64,000 bases of DNA from Anaerosalibacter sp. Marseille-P3206 (GCF_900155565.1 NZ_FUHM01000002.1:1178001-1242000); one strand, 5' to 3'. Numbered from the stretch's first letter, positions 19,121 through 27,560 are shown. Notes: generated by a model from the letters alone, not told the origin. Translations and numbers: made by a program.

Positions 19121-19996
19121 TTAAAAAGTCTGGGGCATAAATCTGTAATCTGTTTCAGTATTAGGTTTTCCAATTATTACTTCATATAACACAAATGTAT
19201 CAGCTTTATCTAAATCTAATATATCAATAATTTCACCATCCAAAAAACCTCCAGAAGCAACTGCACCTGCTCCTATAGCTGTTGAAACCAAATATAAGTT
19301 TTGCGCTAAATGACCAGCCTCCAAAAGCATGAATCTATAACCCCTATCACCATATTTATATCCCATAAGACTAATTGTCCCTAAGATATAGACAACAAAA
19401 GCAGCCTGTTCACTCAAGTTAAACGAAAGAGTTATTTCTTTGAAATCATTCGATTGAAAATCCTTTTTTATTACTTTTAGAAAATGCCTTATTGGATCAT
19501 AATAGTAGATCCCTGAATCTATGTCTTTTACATTACTAACAAAAACATATGAGGATAAAGGCATTAATCCGCCAGCAGATGGATGGGCAAATAAATACAT
19601 ATGTGGCTTGTCCTTAGTTTCAGAATACTCACCTGTCACACCACTACTATAAAATAATATAGTTGATAACTCTTCAAGAGTTATAGGCTCTTTGCTAAAG
19701 TTTCTTACACTCCGTCTTTTAGATATAACATCAAATAAATTTAATGTGGTTAACTGTGAATTGGGAGATGGAAGTTCTATTGTTTCTTTTCCCTTATGTA
19801 AAGATTTTGTAGTTAAACATTCATTTATAAAATCCTTATCTGAAAGAGCCTTTGAAATTATATCACTAAAATTATATGCATTTAAGGAATTAATCTCAGA
19901 ATTTCTATGAAATAATTCATATAATGGAATTTTATTCATTTTTTTAAAGGTACTTTTTTCTTTGAAGGTTTTTTTTTGAATATTAACGTTTTCCAT
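19121..19996 (-). CDS. SagB-type FMN-dependent dehydrogenase
   Basis: Protein of 291 residues in the nitroreductase fold: FMN-binding RRSVRNF near residue 90, GVTGEY, RFMLLEAGHLAQNLYL and the C-terminal GAGAVASGGF. SagB enzymes oxidise azolines to azoles in thiazole/oxazole-modified microcins; some act on other peptides. I chose the ATG at 19996, behind AAAGGAGA. The upstream gene (20010-21080) ends 13 bp before it and encodes a leader-binding, ThiF-like protein. No YcaO cyclodehydratase is found in the window, so the expected substrate (an azoline peptide) has no visible maker. Confidence 0.82.
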   Translation of the reverse strand: MENVNIQKKTFKEKSTFKKMNKIPLYELFHRNSEINSLNAYNFSDIISKALSDKDFINECLTTKSLHKGKETIELPSPNSQLTTLNLFDVISKRRSVRNFSKEPITLEELSTILFYSSGVTGEYSETKDKPHMYLFAHPSAGGLMPLSSYVFVSNVKDIDSGIYYYDPIRHFLKVIKKDFQSNDFKEITLSFNLSEQAAFVVYILGTISLMGYKYGDRGYRFMLLEAGHLAQNLYLVSTAIGAGAVASGGFLDGEIIDILDLDKADTFVLYEVIIGKPNTETDYRFMPQTF

Positions 19997-20009
19997 AATC
20001 AATTCTCCT

Positions 20010-21080
20010 TTAATTGCCAATTTTTAATACCCCATGCCCACAAGTTTTACAATTTGGATTTTTCAAAATAGGTTTTATTGCATAGGACAGATTTAAACCA
20101 TTCATAGTAATAATGTTATTGACTGTTATTGGCGTAGAATGTATGTTTTCATAACAAAATAACTTTAATATTTCGTCTAATATATATCCAAATGCAATAT
20201 ACAGATTTGATTTTCGATAAACTTGGTATGTTTTTATAGTAGATTTAATATTATTTCCACAATATTTAAAATTTACTTCTTCTTGCTCTTGATTCAAGTA
20301 TTTATAACAATCATAACAAGCTGTTTTATCACAGACAACAAGTGGACCAATTTCTATATTTGTATCATTAATTACACAATTTAACCATGGTATGTTAAAC
20401 CGAATACTATATTTATTTATAAAAGAATTAAATTCTATGTTTTTAGCTGACTGTAATGTAATTAAAAGATTGCTGGGTAATAGGTTATCAATAAAATTTA
20501 ATATATTTGAGTACTTTTGATAAGTGATTTTAAGTCTTTGATTGCTTGAAGTACATAAGTTCTCTTCTGCTATATTTTCTATATCAACATGAAAATTAAT
20601 TAAATTAATATTTTTAAATGGAATTTCTTTTAATTCAGCTATTAGAGGTTTAATATCTTCCAAATTCAAAAAATTAACTATTGTTATAGTTTTAAATTTT
20701 AATATATCATTCATAACCTTTTGATTAACATTGAACACCTTAAAATTATCTGCAATTGTTTTGTTTTTTGTTGATGATTTACCTTTTTCCAACAATTCAA
20801 TTAAACCAAATTTATATAATTTAAATAGAATACCTAAAAAATCATCTCCAACAATTTCTACATCTTCTTCGTTTTTAAATTTATCTTTCACATATTCTAA
20901 TAAATCAGAAACAAAATTTGGTTGAAACATTTTATAAAATATTGGCGATATATATTTTTCTACGTTAGTACCTTTGATATTGTATTTTTTACTTTGCGTT
21001 TGATAAACAAAACAATCCTTTGATTCAAGATATATATCTTTATAATCAGAAAATTTAACAATATCATTGATTTCAATCAT
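20010..21080 (-). CDS. ThiF-like leader-peptide-binding protein with zinc tetracysteine (TOMM cyclodehydratase C-domain type)
   Basis: Protein of 356 residues. N-terminal winged-helix-like part (about 1-90), then a weak Rossmann-like core without a GxGxxG nucleotide loop, and near residue 260 GPLVVCDKTACYDCY with two Cys, matched by a C-terminal CKTCG. That Cys arrangement and the GPLVV block are typical of the SagC/ocin-ThiF-like group that binds precursor leaders. It probably recruits a peptide for the SagB enzyme encoded 13 bp downstream. The start is the ATG at 21080 behind GGAGGAG. I recognise the family by motif only, so this is a moderate call. Confidence 0.6.
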   Translation of the reverse strand: MIEINDIVKFSDYKDIYLESKDCFVYQTQSKKYNIKGTNVEKYISPIFYKMFQPNFVSDLLEYVKDKFKNEEDVEIVGDDFLGILFKLYKFGLIELLEKGKSSTKNKTIADNFKVFNVNQKVMNDILKFKTITIVNFLNLEDIKPLIAELKEIPFKNINLINFHVDIENIAEENLCTSSNQRLKITYQKYSNILNFIDNLLPSNLLITLQSAKNIEFNSFINKYSIRFNIPWLNCVINDTNIEIGPLVVCDKTACYDCYKYLNQEQEEVNFKYCGNNIKSTIKTYQVYRKSNLYIAFGYILDEILKLFCYENIHSTPITVNNIITMNGLNLSYAIKPILKNPNCKTCGHGVLKIGN

Positions 21081-21105
21081 TTTCTCCTCCAATTTTTCAA
21101 TGAAT

Positions 21106-21147
21106 TCACATAATAAATCGATTATTAATATATAAATATTCTTTCAC
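21106..21147 (-). CDS. Possible 13-residue ORF with a strong ribosome site
   Basis: GTG start at 21147 preceded by GGAGGAAG, ending at TGA 21106; the product would be MKEYLYINNRFIM. It sits directly before the ThiF-like/SagB pair, where a precursor gene would be expected. It has no Cys, Ser or Thr to modify, so it is more likely a remnant or a leader ORF than a working precursor. Confidence 0.2.
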   Translation of the reverse strand: MKEYLYINNRFIM

Positions 21148-21179
21148 AACTTCCTCCACATATATCTTTGATATTATAC

Positions 21180-22139
21180 TTATTTTATATTCTCCATTTT
21201 CTCTATATATCCACTCTTTTTTAACATATCCATTGCTCTCATATTAGTCCATTCTTCAATGCTAACTTCTGGATTGTTTTTTATAAATTCTTGAACTATA
21301 TTGTATCCTATTGTATAACCAGCTGCTAATGGAAATTCTTTATTGTCTCCATGTAGTACTTTTTTAGAATAATCACTATCTGTATTATCAAGATTTTCTT
21401 TGATATTATTCCATATTTCTTTTTCTCTATCTATTTCAATTGGAGGTATTGGTGGTATTATTTTATTGTCTGGAAAAACTAAATCTGCAAATGAGTCGGC
21501 ACGTCCTTCCAACAGTATATCCTCTATCAAAGTATCATCCATTTCTTCTAAATTACCATTTGCCCATACGATATGATGATATTCATGAGCTATAACATGT
21601 GGAAGATATATCTTCCATTTTTCAAATGTAGGATCTATAGATAATATAATGTTTCCATTTTCTAAATAAGCAAATCCCATTGCTCCCCTTGAATTTGCCT
21701 TAAAAAAACCACCTTCTTCTTCAGGCTCATACGGAAAAATATATACTGTCATATCTACACCTGGCAAAAATTTGTTACACTCTTCTAATATATCTTTTGA
21801 AAAATTTTCGACATCTTCTTGGATTAAAACATCTAATTTTGATTCTAATCTATCTAAACTTATGATTGGTCTATGACTAAAATAATCTTTAAAATTAAAA
21901 TTTTTATTGCTTAATATTGGGTTATACACAGTTTTTTTATATAATTTATCTATATCATCCTCATTTTTTCTAGCTTTTTCAATGTATTCTTTTAGCTCTT
22001 TGTCTATAAGTACTACTTTGAATTCAGGTTTATTATCTTCTTTAGATGTTTCTAATTTTGAAGTTTGCTTTTCACATCCAACTATAACGGATGTCATAAC
22101 AGCAATAAGTAATAATGCTATAATTCTTTTTTTCTTCAT
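21180..22139 (-). CDS. Lipoprotein zinc protease, DUF2268-like
   Basis: Protein of 319 residues. Lipoprotein signal peptide with lipobox (VIVGC, Cys near residue 22), then an extracellular domain with the zinc motif HEYHH (in HVIAHEYHHIVWANG) and a downstream glutamate in LLEGRADSFADL. This fits the DUF2268 predicted zinc protease group. In this setting it may cut a leader peptide outside the cell or act in immunity; this is inference. ATG at 22139 with GGGGAGTG. Two scrambled remnants of the same gene lie at 23656-23795 and 28595-28734, so it once existed in more copies. Confidence 0.75.
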   Translation of the reverse strand: MKKKRIIALLLIAVMTSVIVGCEKQTSKLETSKEDNKPEFKVVLIDKELKEYIEKARKNEDDIDKLYKKTVYNPILSNKNFNFKDYFSHRPIISLDRLESKLDVLIQEDVENFSKDILEECNKFLPGVDMTVYIFPYEPEEEGGFFKANSRGAMGFAYLENGNIILSIDPTFEKWKIYLPHVIAHEYHHIVWANGNLEEMDDTLIEDILLEGRADSFADLVFPDNKIIPPIPPIEIDREKEIWNNIKENLDNTDSDYSKKVLHGDNKEFPLAAGYTIGYNIVQEFIKNNPEVSIEEWTNMRAMDMLKKSGYIEKMENIK

Positions 22140-22191
22140 ACTTAACACTCCCCTTTTTTAATTTTTATAACTTCCTTTTTATAATAATTGT

Positions 22192-22347
22192 TTAAGGAAA
22201 AGGAAGAAGAATTCTTATAATTTTATAAATAGGATGATTTTTCTTGTTATCAAGAGGTGTTGCACTTATTCCAAATCCCTTTTTGTCTAATAATATGTCA
22301 TCATCAATAGAACCCATTTTTCTTGGACTATACTCTACCCTACGCAT
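22192..22347 (-). CDS. Small ORF of unknown function, 51 residues
   Basis: ATG at 22347 overlaps the stop of the preceding peptide frame as TAATG, which would allow coupled translation. The product is basic at its start, has an acidic patch (SIDDDILLDKKG) and a hydrophobic, proline-ended tail (IIRILLPFP). It has no cysteine. I do not recognise it. It could be the C-terminal remnant of a longer protein. No good ribosome site is seen. Confidence 0.3.
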   Translation of the reverse strand: MRRVEYSPRKMGSIDDDILLDKKGFGISATPLDNKKNHPIYKIIRILLPFP

Positions 22348-22469
22348 TATATATGAGATGCCTCGAAATCATCATCTTGAACCACATATTTGACAGATTG
22401 TCTATAATTTAACATAGTTTCTGATATTAGTGTACGTATCATTATCAATACTAATAATTTCTTCTTTAT
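22347..22469 (-). pseudogene. Candidate pheromone gene, copy 1, with lost start codon
   Basis: The frame reads KKKLLVLIMIRTLISETMLN and so on for about 40 codons and is nearly the same as the intact peptide gene at 33598-33741 up to VVQDDD. Here the ATG behind the AGGAGGGG ribosome site is ATA (22467-22469), and the tail is replaced by DFEASHI. It is divergent from the RRNPP regulator across the operator at 22531. An ATA start is not excluded but is rare. Confidence 0.6.
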
Positions 22470-22530
22470 TTTCCAACCCCTCCTACTTGTCCTATTATTT
22501 AAAACATTATATAATAAATGTATATAAATC

Positions 22531-22550
22531 AACCTACTTTAAAGTAGGTT
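22531..22550. promoter_or_regulatory. Perfect 20-bp palindrome between peptide and regulator genes, candidate RRNPP operator
   Basis: AACCTACTTTAAAGTAGGTT is a perfect inverted repeat. It lies 43 bp before the regulator ATG. On the other side it abuts a minus-strand TTGATT (a possible -35), with TATAAT 15 bp further toward the peptide gene. Near-identical sites occur at 27694 and 33803, each beside a copy of the peptide gene. Confidence 0.65.
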
Positions 22551-22593
22551 TTTGGGTTGCATTATTTACATATATTTTATAGGAAGTGTTTTT

Positions 22594-23520
22594 ATGAATT
22601 TTAATCTTATTTCTTTTGGTAAAACATTGCGAAAAATAAGGGGTGAATTGGCTCTTACCTTGGATGATGTTTCGAAATTGTCTGGCGTAAATTCTGAAAC
22701 TATTAGAAGGATTGAACTTGGTAAGGTTATACCAAAATTTGAAACTCTAGAATTCTTATCCCCCATATATAAACAAGATTTAAATGCTATATTTCTGAAA
22801 TATAGAGTGGATGATTATTACTATTTTTATAAAATTAAAAATAGATTGGAAAGAAAATTTGATGGGGATGAATTTGATACATTATATATTGAACTTGAAG
22901 AATTAAATACTTGTATTAAATATATCAAAAGTTCATTTTATAAAAGGCTTATAGAACAGTTAATTTTACTTACGCATGCTATTATTTTATATAAAAATAA
23001 TGATGATAATGAAAAATCTCTTAATAAATTAATTGAGGCAATTAAAATTACTACTCCTGATTTTTCTCTTGAAGATTACAATTTATTTATATATTCCTCT
23101 ATGGAAATAAGAATACTTATGAATATGGCTTTTGTATTAAATAGATTAAAACATGAAGACAAATATCAAGAAATAATGGAATTCTGTATAAGTTCAGTGG
23201 AACCTAATGATGAAATGTATCCTAAACTGTGTCACAACTTAGCTGGAGTTTACAGAAGAAATAGGGACTTTGAAAAAGCATTGAAGTTTTCTAATATTGG
23301 AATTGATGCTTGTCAAAAAACAGGAAGCTTTAATGGATTAAGTATTCTATACTATGGTAAAGGAATTGCTGAATATAAATTGAATAAAATAGAATATAAA
23401 AAATCCCTTGAAACATCTATAGTTTTATGTGAAGCCTTTGGACAAAAAGAGTTAAAAGATAAAATTATAAGTAACTGCAAGAAGTTTTTTAGTATAAAAC
23501 TGCAAAAACACTTTAGCTGA
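22594..23520 (+). CDS. HTH-TPR transcription regulator of the RRNPP (PlcR/Rgg-like) group
   Basis: Protein of 308 residues. N-terminal Cro/CI-type helix-turn-helix over residues 6-62 (LGKVIPKFETLEFLS), then helical TPR-like repeats to the end (YPKLCHNLAGVYRRNRDFEKAL, LSILYYGKGIAEYKLNK). RRNPP proteins bind short peptides that are exported, trimmed and taken back in, and so act as quorum sensors. The ATG at 22594 has AGGAAG upstream. It is the only plus-strand gene type in the island and is divergent from a peptide gene, the usual RRNPP layout. A second copy at 27745 has lost the DNA-binding part. Confidence 0.85.
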   Translation: MNFNLISFGKTLRKIRGELALTLDDVSKLSGVNSETIRRIELGKVIPKFETLEFLSPIYKQDLNAIFLKYRVDDYYYFYKIKNRLERKFDGDEFDTLYIELEELNTCIKYIKSSFYKRLIEQLILLTHAIILYKNNDDNEKSLNKLIEAIKITTPDFSLEDYNLFIYSSMEIRILMNMAFVLNRLKHEDKYQEIMEFCISSVEPNDEMYPKLCHNLAGVYRRNRDFEKALKFSNIGIDACQKTGSFNGLSILYYGKGIAEYKLNKIEYKKSLETSIVLCEAFGQKELKDKIISNCKKFFSIKLQKHFS

Positions 23521-23530
23521 AAGCATAGAT

Positions 23531-23610
23531 ATTATCATGGTTATGGAATAACTACTTGAAAATAACATATGATATTCATGTGCTTTTTTCAAGTAGTTTT
23601 TGAGATTCTT
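23531..23610 (-). pseudogene. Short decayed ABC exporter fragment that now forms a hairpin
   Basis: ATTATCATGG...TGATATTC...GTTTTTGAGATTCTT aligns with 24711-24821 inside the intact exporter, with an internal deletion of about 30 bp and several changes. The result contains AACTACTTGAAAA (23550-23562) and its exact complement at 23586-23598 followed by Ts, placed 30 bp after the regulator stop, so it may serve as that gene's terminator. Confidence 0.6.
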
Positions 23611-23655
23611 AGTATAGACCAATAAATACTTTAACCATTAAGTTATTTTTTTTCA

Positions 23656-23795
23656 TTATTTATTGCATGATTCTTTAAATGGAAATTCTTTATTATCTCC
23701 ATGTAGTACTTTTCTACGATAATCACTATCTGTATTATCAAGATTTTCTTTGATATTATTCCATATTTCTTTTTCTCTTCATATTTAACGCTCTT
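23656..23795 (-). pseudogene. Remnant of the DUF2268 lipoprotein protease gene
   Basis: In one frame it reads EKEIWNNIKENLDNTDSDY, then KVLHGDNKEFPF, which is residues about 230-270 of the intact protease at 21180, then a new ending and stop. The sequence joined upstream resembles that gene's own start (CATATTTAACGCTC), so most of the gene was deleted internally. Confidence 0.75.
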
Positions 23796-23799
23796 CTTT

Positions 23800-25464
23800 T
23801 TAAATTGTATTAGAAATCTTAACTTCATAATTTAAACTATGCACTAAGTTTAAATCAATGATTTCATCTGATATATCCAATATGTCTTTATTGTGAGTAA
23901 CTATGATAATTATCTTACCTTTCTTTATTTCCTTTAGTATAGATTTTAAATTTTCTATACTCTTAAAATCTAGTGCTGAAGTTGGCTCATCTAATATAAT
24001 CATATCAGGATTTTTTAAAAATGTTCTAGCCAAGGATATCTTTAGTTTTTCCCCTCCAGATATGTTGTTTGCAGCTTCATGTATGTTTGTATTTAATCCA
24101 TCTTGAAATTTATTTATGTCTAAGTTTAAACCTTTTAGTACTTCTTCAATATCGTCATAATTATATATATCTATTCCATAGGTTACATTTTTACCAATTG
24201 TGTCATTAATTAACGCAGGTTCTTGTTCACTAATTCCTATGATTCTTTTTCTAATATGATACATATCTAATTTTTTTAATTCTATTGAATTGTAATAGAT
24301 ATTTCCTTTATAATAATTGTTGAAAAGTCCAAGTATTAAATTTATAAAGGTACTTTTCCCTGTACCATTTTGTCCAATGATTCCATAAATATTGCCTTTT
24401 TTAAATGTATAGTTAAAATTATCTATGATATTATTAGTATCATCATATGAAAAACAAACTTCTTTAAGGACTATTGTATCAATACTGTTTATTCTTTTGT
24501 CCCCATTTATTTCTTTAGTTTCATTTAATATTTCTTCTAATCTATTGTATGAAACTAGTGCATCTTGATAGGATTTCCCTAAGTTTAAATAATAGCTTAT
24601 ACATCCCATTATCATGGAAAAGTAGCTGATTATTATAGTGAATTGTCCTATGGTTAAATTCCCATTTATTATCTCCATTCCTCCAAAGAAAAATATTATT
24701 ATTTGAGATATTATCATGGTCATGGAGTCACTGCTTGAAAAAATATATGATATTCTTGTATATTTTAATAGTGATTCAAACATTGTTGAAAAACTTGTCC
24801 TAAGCTGTTTTTGAGATTCTTCAAAAGTAGAGTTCAGTTTAATCAAATTTATATTGTAAAGTTGTTCATTCATCTTTGAAAAGAACTTGTTTTGATTTTC
24901 TTTCAATTCATATCCAGATTTAAATAATGGTTTTTTGAATACGAAGTATATGGCTAAGTATAAGGGAATGAGGAGTATCAATATCATGGTTAATTTTCTG
25001 TTTATTTTAAATGAAATATAGAATACAATTATAAGGGTCAAAGCATTAATCAGAATGTCCAAAAAATTGCTCAATACAAAAGAAATCAATGTGTTACTAT
25101 CTGAATTAATTCTTTGATTTAGATATGCACTGTCAAGATTTTTAAAATATAGTATAGGCATTTTACTTATATGCTCTAATGCTTTAAAGTTCAGTTCCAT
25201 TCCAGATTTTGTTTGAACTTTCACATAGGAATAACTAACTATAAATGATGAAATGATACTTATTATTCCTATTAAAAGTATTTTTATGGTGAAATTAATT
25301 ATGGTTTGTCTGTTTTGAAAATTCATCAACGAATCTATATAGTTTCCTGTTATATAAGGTAGTCCTATTGATATTATCCATGAAATAATAGAAAATATCA
25401 AAAATATGAATAATTCAATTTTATATTTAAATATATATCCTTTAACAAATTTAAATATTTTCAT
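23800..25464 (-). CDS. ABC exporter with fused membrane and ATPase domains, island copy 1
   Basis: Protein of 554 residues. Six-helix membrane domain (residues about 15-300) and an ATPase domain: Walker A GQNGTGKSTF, signature NISGGEKLKISLA, Walker B MIILDEPTSALD, switch His in VTHNKDIL. No peptidase domain is present. Near-identical to the copy at 28739 except for a few positions, including a cluster EEVLKGL versus ETILKNL. It follows the SagB/CPBP genes on the same strand and likely exports their peptide product. The ribosome site is weak (GAAAGTAG). Confidence 0.88.
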   Translation of the reverse strand: MKIFKFVKGYIFKYKIELFIFLIFSIISWIISIGLPYITGNYIDSLMNFQNRQTIINFTIKILLIGIISIISSFIVSYSYVKVQTKSGMELNFKALEHISKMPILYFKNLDSAYLNQRINSDSNTLISFVLSNFLDILINALTLIIVFYISFKINRKLTMILILLIPLYLAIYFVFKKPLFKSGYELKENQNKFFSKMNEQLYNINLIKLNSTFEESQKQLRTSFSTMFESLLKYTRISYIFSSSDSMTMIISQIIIFFFGGMEIINGNLTIGQFTIIISYFSMIMGCISYYLNLGKSYQDALVSYNRLEEILNETKEINGDKRINSIDTIVLKEVCFSYDDTNNIIDNFNYTFKKGNIYGIIGQNGTGKSTFINLILGLFNNYYKGNIYYNSIELKKLDMYHIRKRIIGISEQEPALINDTIGKNVTYGIDIYNYDDIEEVLKGLNLDINKFQDGLNTNIHEAANNISGGEKLKISLARTFLKNPDMIILDEPTSALDFKSIENLKSILKEIKKGKIIIIVTHNKDILDISDEIIDLNLVHSLNYEVKISNTI

Positions 25465-25609
25465 ATAAATCAGCTACTTTCTATAATTTTAGAATGCTAA
25501 TTGTTTGAATTTTCCTTCAATATGGGATCTATAAAAATTAATCAATAAAACATAATATCTTCTATTAAAATTTACATTTGTTATGTTCTAATTGCTATTT
25601 TCTGAATTA

Positions 25610-26332
25610 TTAACTTCTTTCTTGGTTCTCTTTTTCTTTTTTTAATAATTCAATAATGTATTTACCGTCCTTTATTGTTGCTTTTTGATATTTATTTCTG
25701 TAAGCAATATTGATCCAATTTAATAAAATGTGAAGAACAATAGCATAAATAATGGATTGAGAAAATAAAGTTGTTGCTCCTAACATCATACCAACAAAGA
25801 AAAGATGTGCTAAGGAATCTATTAATTCAGATCCCCTAACTTGTTTATATCCAAAATACTGTAAATGATATAGCATAAATAATATAGATGAAATAATTTG
25901 TACATAATTATACATAAATTCCGAAATAGAATTGAACCCAACGTTCCCCTTATTAGGCAACATTATAATCCCTATAATTATTCCTCTAAAAAGCAATTCT
26001 TCAACAATAGGATTAAAAAAACTAGACCATATTTGCACTTTTCTACCTTCTGGTATCAAATAAGGAGATTTTAGTCCCCAAATAATATATATTATAAAAA
26101 TAACAGCACACTTAAGAGACTGCTTATATTCTACTGGAAATTTGAATGTATATGTAAATTCCCTAGTTAGTATAGCTAATACTACTATTAGTATAGACCA
26201 AATAAAATGATTTCTACAACAATAATCATATTTAACGGTTTCTTCACCTAAAAATTTATCCAAAACTAAATCAACTATTTTACGTGAAAAAGTCAATAAT
26301 ATTATTGATATTATTTTCAAAATAATTGACAT
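25610..26332 (-). CDS. CPBP-family intramembrane glutamic protease (SagE/Abi-like)
   Basis: Protein of 240 residues with about seven membrane helices. It carries motif 1 EELLFRG and a histidine motif in MLYHLQYFG, the catalytic signature of CPBP (Abi) proteases. In the SagA/streptolysin S type of cluster the CPBP protein SagE gives immunity or cuts the leader peptide; the SagB-type gene just upstream supports such a role. ATG with AGAGGG. Codon use is as A/T-rich as its neighbours. Confidence 0.82.
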   Translation of the reverse strand: MSIILKIISIILLTFSRKIVDLVLDKFLGEETVKYDYCCRNHFIWSILIVVLAILTREFTYTFKFPVEYKQSLKCAVIFIIYIIWGLKSPYLIPEGRKVQIWSSFFNPIVEELLFRGIIIGIIMLPNKGNVGFNSISEFMYNYVQIISSILFMLYHLQYFGYKQVRGSELIDSLAHLFFVGMMLGATTLFSQSIIYAIVLHILLNWINIAYRNKYQKATIKDGKYIIELLKKEKENQERS

Positions 26333-26429
26333 TCTAAACCCTCTTTTCTTAATCTAAATTTATTTTAATAATAAATTATTTGAATTTAACAATTATTTTT
26401 TCAACAGTTTTTAAATGTAAAATTCTCAA

Positions 26430-27263
26430 CTATTCGTTAACATTTTGAATAGGAACTCCAACAAAGACCTCATATAATAAATACTGTTCATCTTTTCTTA
26501 TACCTATATAATCATAAAAATCACCATCCAGAAATCCCCCTGACGAAACAGCTCCATATCCCATATCTGTAGCAACCAAATATATATTTTGGGCTATATG
26601 CCCCGCTTCAATATTTAAAAATCTATATCCACGATCTTGATATTTCCAACCTTTTAATCTCATATCTCCTGCAATATGAATTGAAAATAAAGAATTTTTT
26701 GCTAATTCTTCAGAAGATGTTATATTCTCATAGTCTACACACTCAAAATTACGTTTAATTAAAATCATCGAATGATTATTAGGATAATAAAGATATACAC
26801 CGTTACTTATATTTTCCACTGAATTAACGATAATATATATATACATTGAATTTATTGCACCAGCTAGTGGATAACGAAATAATTTAGATACACTATGATA
26901 ATTATCAGCAACATATTCTCCACTAATACCTACTGAATAATACAAAAAATTTGAAAATATTTGTTCAGATATAGTCGAACTTTTAAAATTTCTCACACTT
27001 CTACGTTGATTTAATATTTCAAAAAGCTTTCCATTGTTAAAACCTTCTATATTTGGTTCTTTTAATTTTATGGTCTCCTTACCAAATTTTCTTTTATAAT
27101 TATCATCTTTACTCTCTTCCATAAATTGCGAATCTTCCAATGCTCTACTTATAAAATAACAAAATGTACTTTTATTTAAAGAATTTAATTGAGTATTTTC
27201 ATGATATAATTTATAAATTGGAACATCCAAAAAATATTTATAATATTCATAATAATTCTCCAT
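26430..27263 (-). CDS. SagB-type FMN-dependent dehydrogenase, second paralogue
   Basis: Protein of 277 residues with the same landmarks as the enzyme at 19121: RRSVRNF, GISGEY, RFLNIEAGHIAQNIYL and YGAVSSGGFLDG. The two differ over much of their length, so they are old paralogues, unlike the recent ABC copies. GGAGG precedes the ATG at 27263. It starts a minus-strand group with CPBP protease and ABC exporter. No cyclodehydratase or leader-binding partner lies next to it; instead a radical SAM remnant is upstream. Confidence 0.82.
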   Translation of the reverse strand: MENYYEYYKYFLDVPIYKLYHENTQLNSLNKSTFCYFISRALEDSQFMEESKDDNYKRKFGKETIKLKEPNIEGFNNGKLFEILNQRRSVRNFKSSTISEQIFSNFLYYSVGISGEYVADNYHSVSKLFRYPLAGAINSMYIYIIVNSVENISNGVYLYYPNNHSMILIKRNFECVDYENITSSEELAKNSLFSIHIAGDMRLKGWKYQDRGYRFLNIEAGHIAQNIYLVATDMGYGAVSSGGFLDGDFYDYIGIRKDEQYLLYEVFVGVPIQNVNE

Positions 27264-27437
27264 AATTATTCCTCCATTTTATGGTCTTCAAAAGATTTTA
27301 TATTCAACTTATTTATCGACTTTATTGTTTCAAATTTTCTTAAAATAATATATGTCTACTGCATTGATAGATTTATCAGTAGCATTATTAAATTTATCAT
27401 TATAACTTTACCTTATCTTTTATAGACATCTTTCTCT

Positions 27438-27560
27438 TCATTTAATTTTACCTTGTCCACCCTTCAAAAGACATCTTTTATTATGTCTATCTTCAGTTCC
27501 TTCTAATGTTATTTGAGCAGAATTAATATTTAATCTTTCTAAGTCTGCTAAAATATCTGT
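27438..27560 (-). pseudogene. Fragment of a second radical SAM peptide maturase
   Basis: One frame reads ILADLERLNINSAQITLEG followed by TEDRHNKRCLLKGGQG and a stop. It aligns with LKKLNMEFMQITLDGPED and the following HNKRRPLKGGQG of the intact maturase at 32038, but differs at many residues, so it comes from a different maturase. No CxxxCxxC part remains. The 170 bp between it and the SagB gene show no gene that I can support. Confidence 0.75.

Larger units (their letters stand above)
22806..25504. repeat. Direct repeat of about 2.7 kb, copy 1
   Basis: From the regulator codon GTG-GAT-GAT to just upstream of the ABC exporter gene, this stretch is almost the same as 27744-30443, with an offset of 4938-4939 bp. 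It holds most of the regulator, two gene remnants and a whole ABC exporter. Confidence 0.92.

Noticed and set aside
23643-23828. 61-residue minus-strand frame between regulator and ABC exporter, and its copy at 28576
   Set aside because: The protease homology lies in a different frame of the same DNA, so this frame is a by-product of the remnant.
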